Source of the DNA: Acanthamoeba sp. SK_2022b
Lineage: Eukaryota; Discosea; Longamoebia; Acanthamoebidae
Length of the DNA: 29,701 bases
Assembly: GCA_027943245.1 (NCBI GenBank)
Contig: JANDJZ010000497.1
Span: forward strand, 1 to 29,701
Direction of reading: 5' to 3'
Shown: piece by piece, positions 27,905 to 29,701 of the stretch
Numbering within the stretch: position 1 is the stretch's first letter
Layout of the letters: every line of letters starts with the position of its first letter
Program-made: the position numbers and the translations under genes
The notes under the pieces: generated by a model
Seen by the model: only the letters and a program-made list of their open reading frames with translations
The model's database searches: none
Told to the model about the DNA's origin: nothing

Positions 27905-29701
27905 TGTGGTGTGTGTGTGGTGTGTGTGTGGTGTGTGTGTTGTCGCACTCTCCTGATTGGGTGGCCACCTGGCAGGTGTTGTCAACCTGCTGGACCACCT
28001 GCGCACTCAGCCGCAGCGCCCGTCCTCGCTTGCCGCGGCCGCGCCCATCGAACCGGCCACGGCCAGGCCGCCCACCGTCGTTTGGACCAACCTCCGCGAA
28101 GGTTGATCTCCTCTCCCCCCCCTTTCCTTCCCCTCTCCGAGTTGCGTGCGTAGTGGCTCTTCTTCGGCTCAACCGAACTGCCTGCGCGCGAGCCCACAGA
28201 GCCCATCATCTACGTCAACAACCGCCCGTTTGTGGTGAGGCAGCAGGACCTGCCGTTCAACAACCTGGAGATCACCGGCATCGAGCCCGACGAGGTCGAG
28301 GCCATGGAACAGCGTCTCAAGTCTGACGTCCTGCAGGTAAATTCCCCCCCCCCTCCTCCTTCCATCACGCATTCGCTGATTCGTGTCTTGGCCGATGAAC
28401 AGGACGCGGCCAAGTACAACGGGCGCGTGCTGATCCACGAAGAGACGGACGACGGCCGACTGGTCGGCAACTGGGAAGAGGTGCGTGTCGCAATGGGCGA
28501 AACAACGCAGCGTTCGGGAACAGTTCCAGGCCGGATTGGGGGGGCTGTGTGGGCTCATCTCCTTGATCTCGCGCGTGTGCAGGTCACGTCGGAGACCGTG
28601 CTGACGCTGCGCGAGGTCTACGAGAGCGTCAACAAGAGGGGCTACCTCGTGGACTACAAGCGCATCCCCATCACCGACGAGAGGTGCCCCCCCCCAAGCA
28701 GCGGACCACCTGTTCCCGCTCGCCTCTGACTCGGTTCGTTCGTTCATTCAATCCACCCCAAGGGCTCCCGAGGAGAAGGACTTCAACGAACTGCTCAAGA
28801 GGCTCAAGCTGGTCACCGCCCACGATCACGTCGTGTTCAACTGCCAGATGGGCACGCTCACTCTCTACCGCCCAAAGTCAAGTTGCACGCCAGTCGCATT
28901 CTGACATTCGCCACCCCGTTGTTTCTCTTAACAGGTCGTGGCCGCACGACGACGGGCATGGTGGTGGCGTGCATGGGCGCCGTCCACCGCTATCCCGAGC
29001 TGCTCCCACCGCCGGCGTAACTCCTCCTCCTCCTCCTGCCCCTCCACCTCACATACGCCTTGCTTTCGGGCCGCTCGTGTGTCTCAACCCCCACCCCCCC
29101 ACCCGGGCAAACGCGCAACAGGGAGCTGCCGGCTCACCTGGAGGAGGAGAGCATTCCCGCCGCGCTCAAGGGCCACGCACGCCGCTCCTCCTTCACGCCG
29201 CTCAAGAAGGAGCTCGGCATCAGCTACCACAACGGCGACTACAAGGTGCGCGCTCTCGGCGAGCATCTCGCGCGCGTGTGTGTGTCGTCTATGTGGCCGA
29301 GGTCACCGGGCTGAGGCGAGCTGTGCGCGGCGAACAGATCATCCTGCGCCTGATCCGCGTGTTCAACAACGGCGCCGAGATCAAGAGGCGAACGGACGTG
29401 GCCATCGACGCCTGCTCCGTCATGCAGAACCTGCGCCACGCCATCAAGGAGTACAAAGTCAAGACCGAGGAAGCGCAGTTGCGTGTCACTCCCCACCACG
29501 CTTGCGCATCATGCGCCGTGCTGTTTTCTGTGGCGCTGACACAGCGAACGCGCTGTACAGTGAGCACGGCAATAAGGTCCAGTACAAGTTCAACAGAGAG
29601 CGCGCCATCGCCTATCTCGATGTACGCCCCTTCCTCTCTCCCTCTTCGCGGGGCTCGCGACGTCGCGCTCACCACCCGAGCCGTCATTTGTTATCGGCAG
29701 C
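23428..29701 (+). CDS. PALD1: Paladin-type multi-domain phosphatase (partial, continues right)
   Basis: Twenty-six exons are traceable (first 23428-23571; largest 25167-25608 and 27260-27806; last begins at 29701), coding 1300 residues before the edge. Three tandem PTP-like phytase/paladin domains are present. Each has the order ILKAD-type strand, VW(C/L/T)NLREEP(V/I)I(Y/F)(I/V)N, the EEMEERLK-type helix, HDE/HEE and a P-loop. The P-loops are NCQMGRGRS (split 24378/24460), NCQQGGGRS (26684/26783) and NCQMGRGRT (28851/28935), so all keep Cys-x5-Arg. Helical segments such as LLERYVYLIVFNAYLS separate domains. Vertebrate paladin is a phosphoinositide phosphatase of endosomal membranes; that role is inferred. 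Two introns appear to use GC donors (26964 and 28852). The donor at 25609 (GTGAGC) was chosen to keep phase. A start further upstream is unlikely given the neighbouring gene. Confidence 0.88.
26206..26270. repeat. (GTT)n microsatellite in paladin intron
   Basis: About 21 perfect GTT units lie within the intron 26191-26339. On the opposite strand it would read as polyglutamine, but no gene is present there. Confidence 0.95.
27839..27897. repeat. (TG)n microsatellite in paladin intron
   Basis: A TG run of nearly 60 bases is followed to about 27942 by several units of a longer TG-rich repeat ending in GG. All of it lies in the intron 27807-27975. Confidence 0.95.

Overview
The window looks like nuclear DNA of an Acanthamoeba-type amoeba. 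It is GC-rich, CpG-rich outside one block, and gene-dense. Coding exons prefer G/C-ending codons and are broken by many short GT-AG introns of about 50-150 bases. The protein families are typical of free-living Amoebozoa: F-box/MORN, TKL kinase, Zn2Cys6 factor, CRAL-TRIO, CULT and paladin. All coordinates come from reading exons by eye, checking donor/acceptor phase at each junction and checking that joined exons stay in frame.

Layout: PX protein 3' end (+, 1-594); F-box/MORN protein (-, 745-2325); a decayed ankyrin gene (+, about 2610-3495); an almost CpG-free stretch (3945-5157) with no recognisable gene; NADAR N-glycosidase-like gene (+, 5608-6300); Zn2Cys6/PAS-like transcription factor (-, 6453-9233); tRNA-Ile(AAU) (-, 9488-9560); UBA-ZZ-UBX protein (+, 9693-11623); C9orf78/Tls1 homologue (-, 11789-13321); TKL kinase with an arrestin-like tail (+, 13778-17051); CRAL-TRIO lipid-transfer protein (+, 17496-18895); a riboflavin synthase-RibD fusion (-, 19023-21413); a secreted CULT-domain protein (+, 21622-22465); a CUE-NZF ubiquitin-binding protein (-, 22719-23305); and a multi-domain paladin phosphatase running off the right edge (+, 23428 onward).

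Genes mostly alternate in strand, so short divergent promoters (122 bp between the CUE-NZF and paladin start codons) alternate with short convergent 3' ends. There is no operon. Two functional themes recur. Riboflavin: the RibE-RibD fusion and a NADAR protein, a family that in bacteria and plants destroys early riboflavin intermediates. Ubiquitin/p97: F-box, UBA-UBX, CULT and CUE-NZF proteins. The most unusual items are the RibE-RibD fusion, the secreted CULT protein that keeps the cereblon tri-tryptophan cage spacing, the ZZ finger inside a UBXN1-like protein, the kinase-arrestin fusion, three paladin domains whose P-loops are each split by an intron (one with a GC donor), and the CpG-free block.
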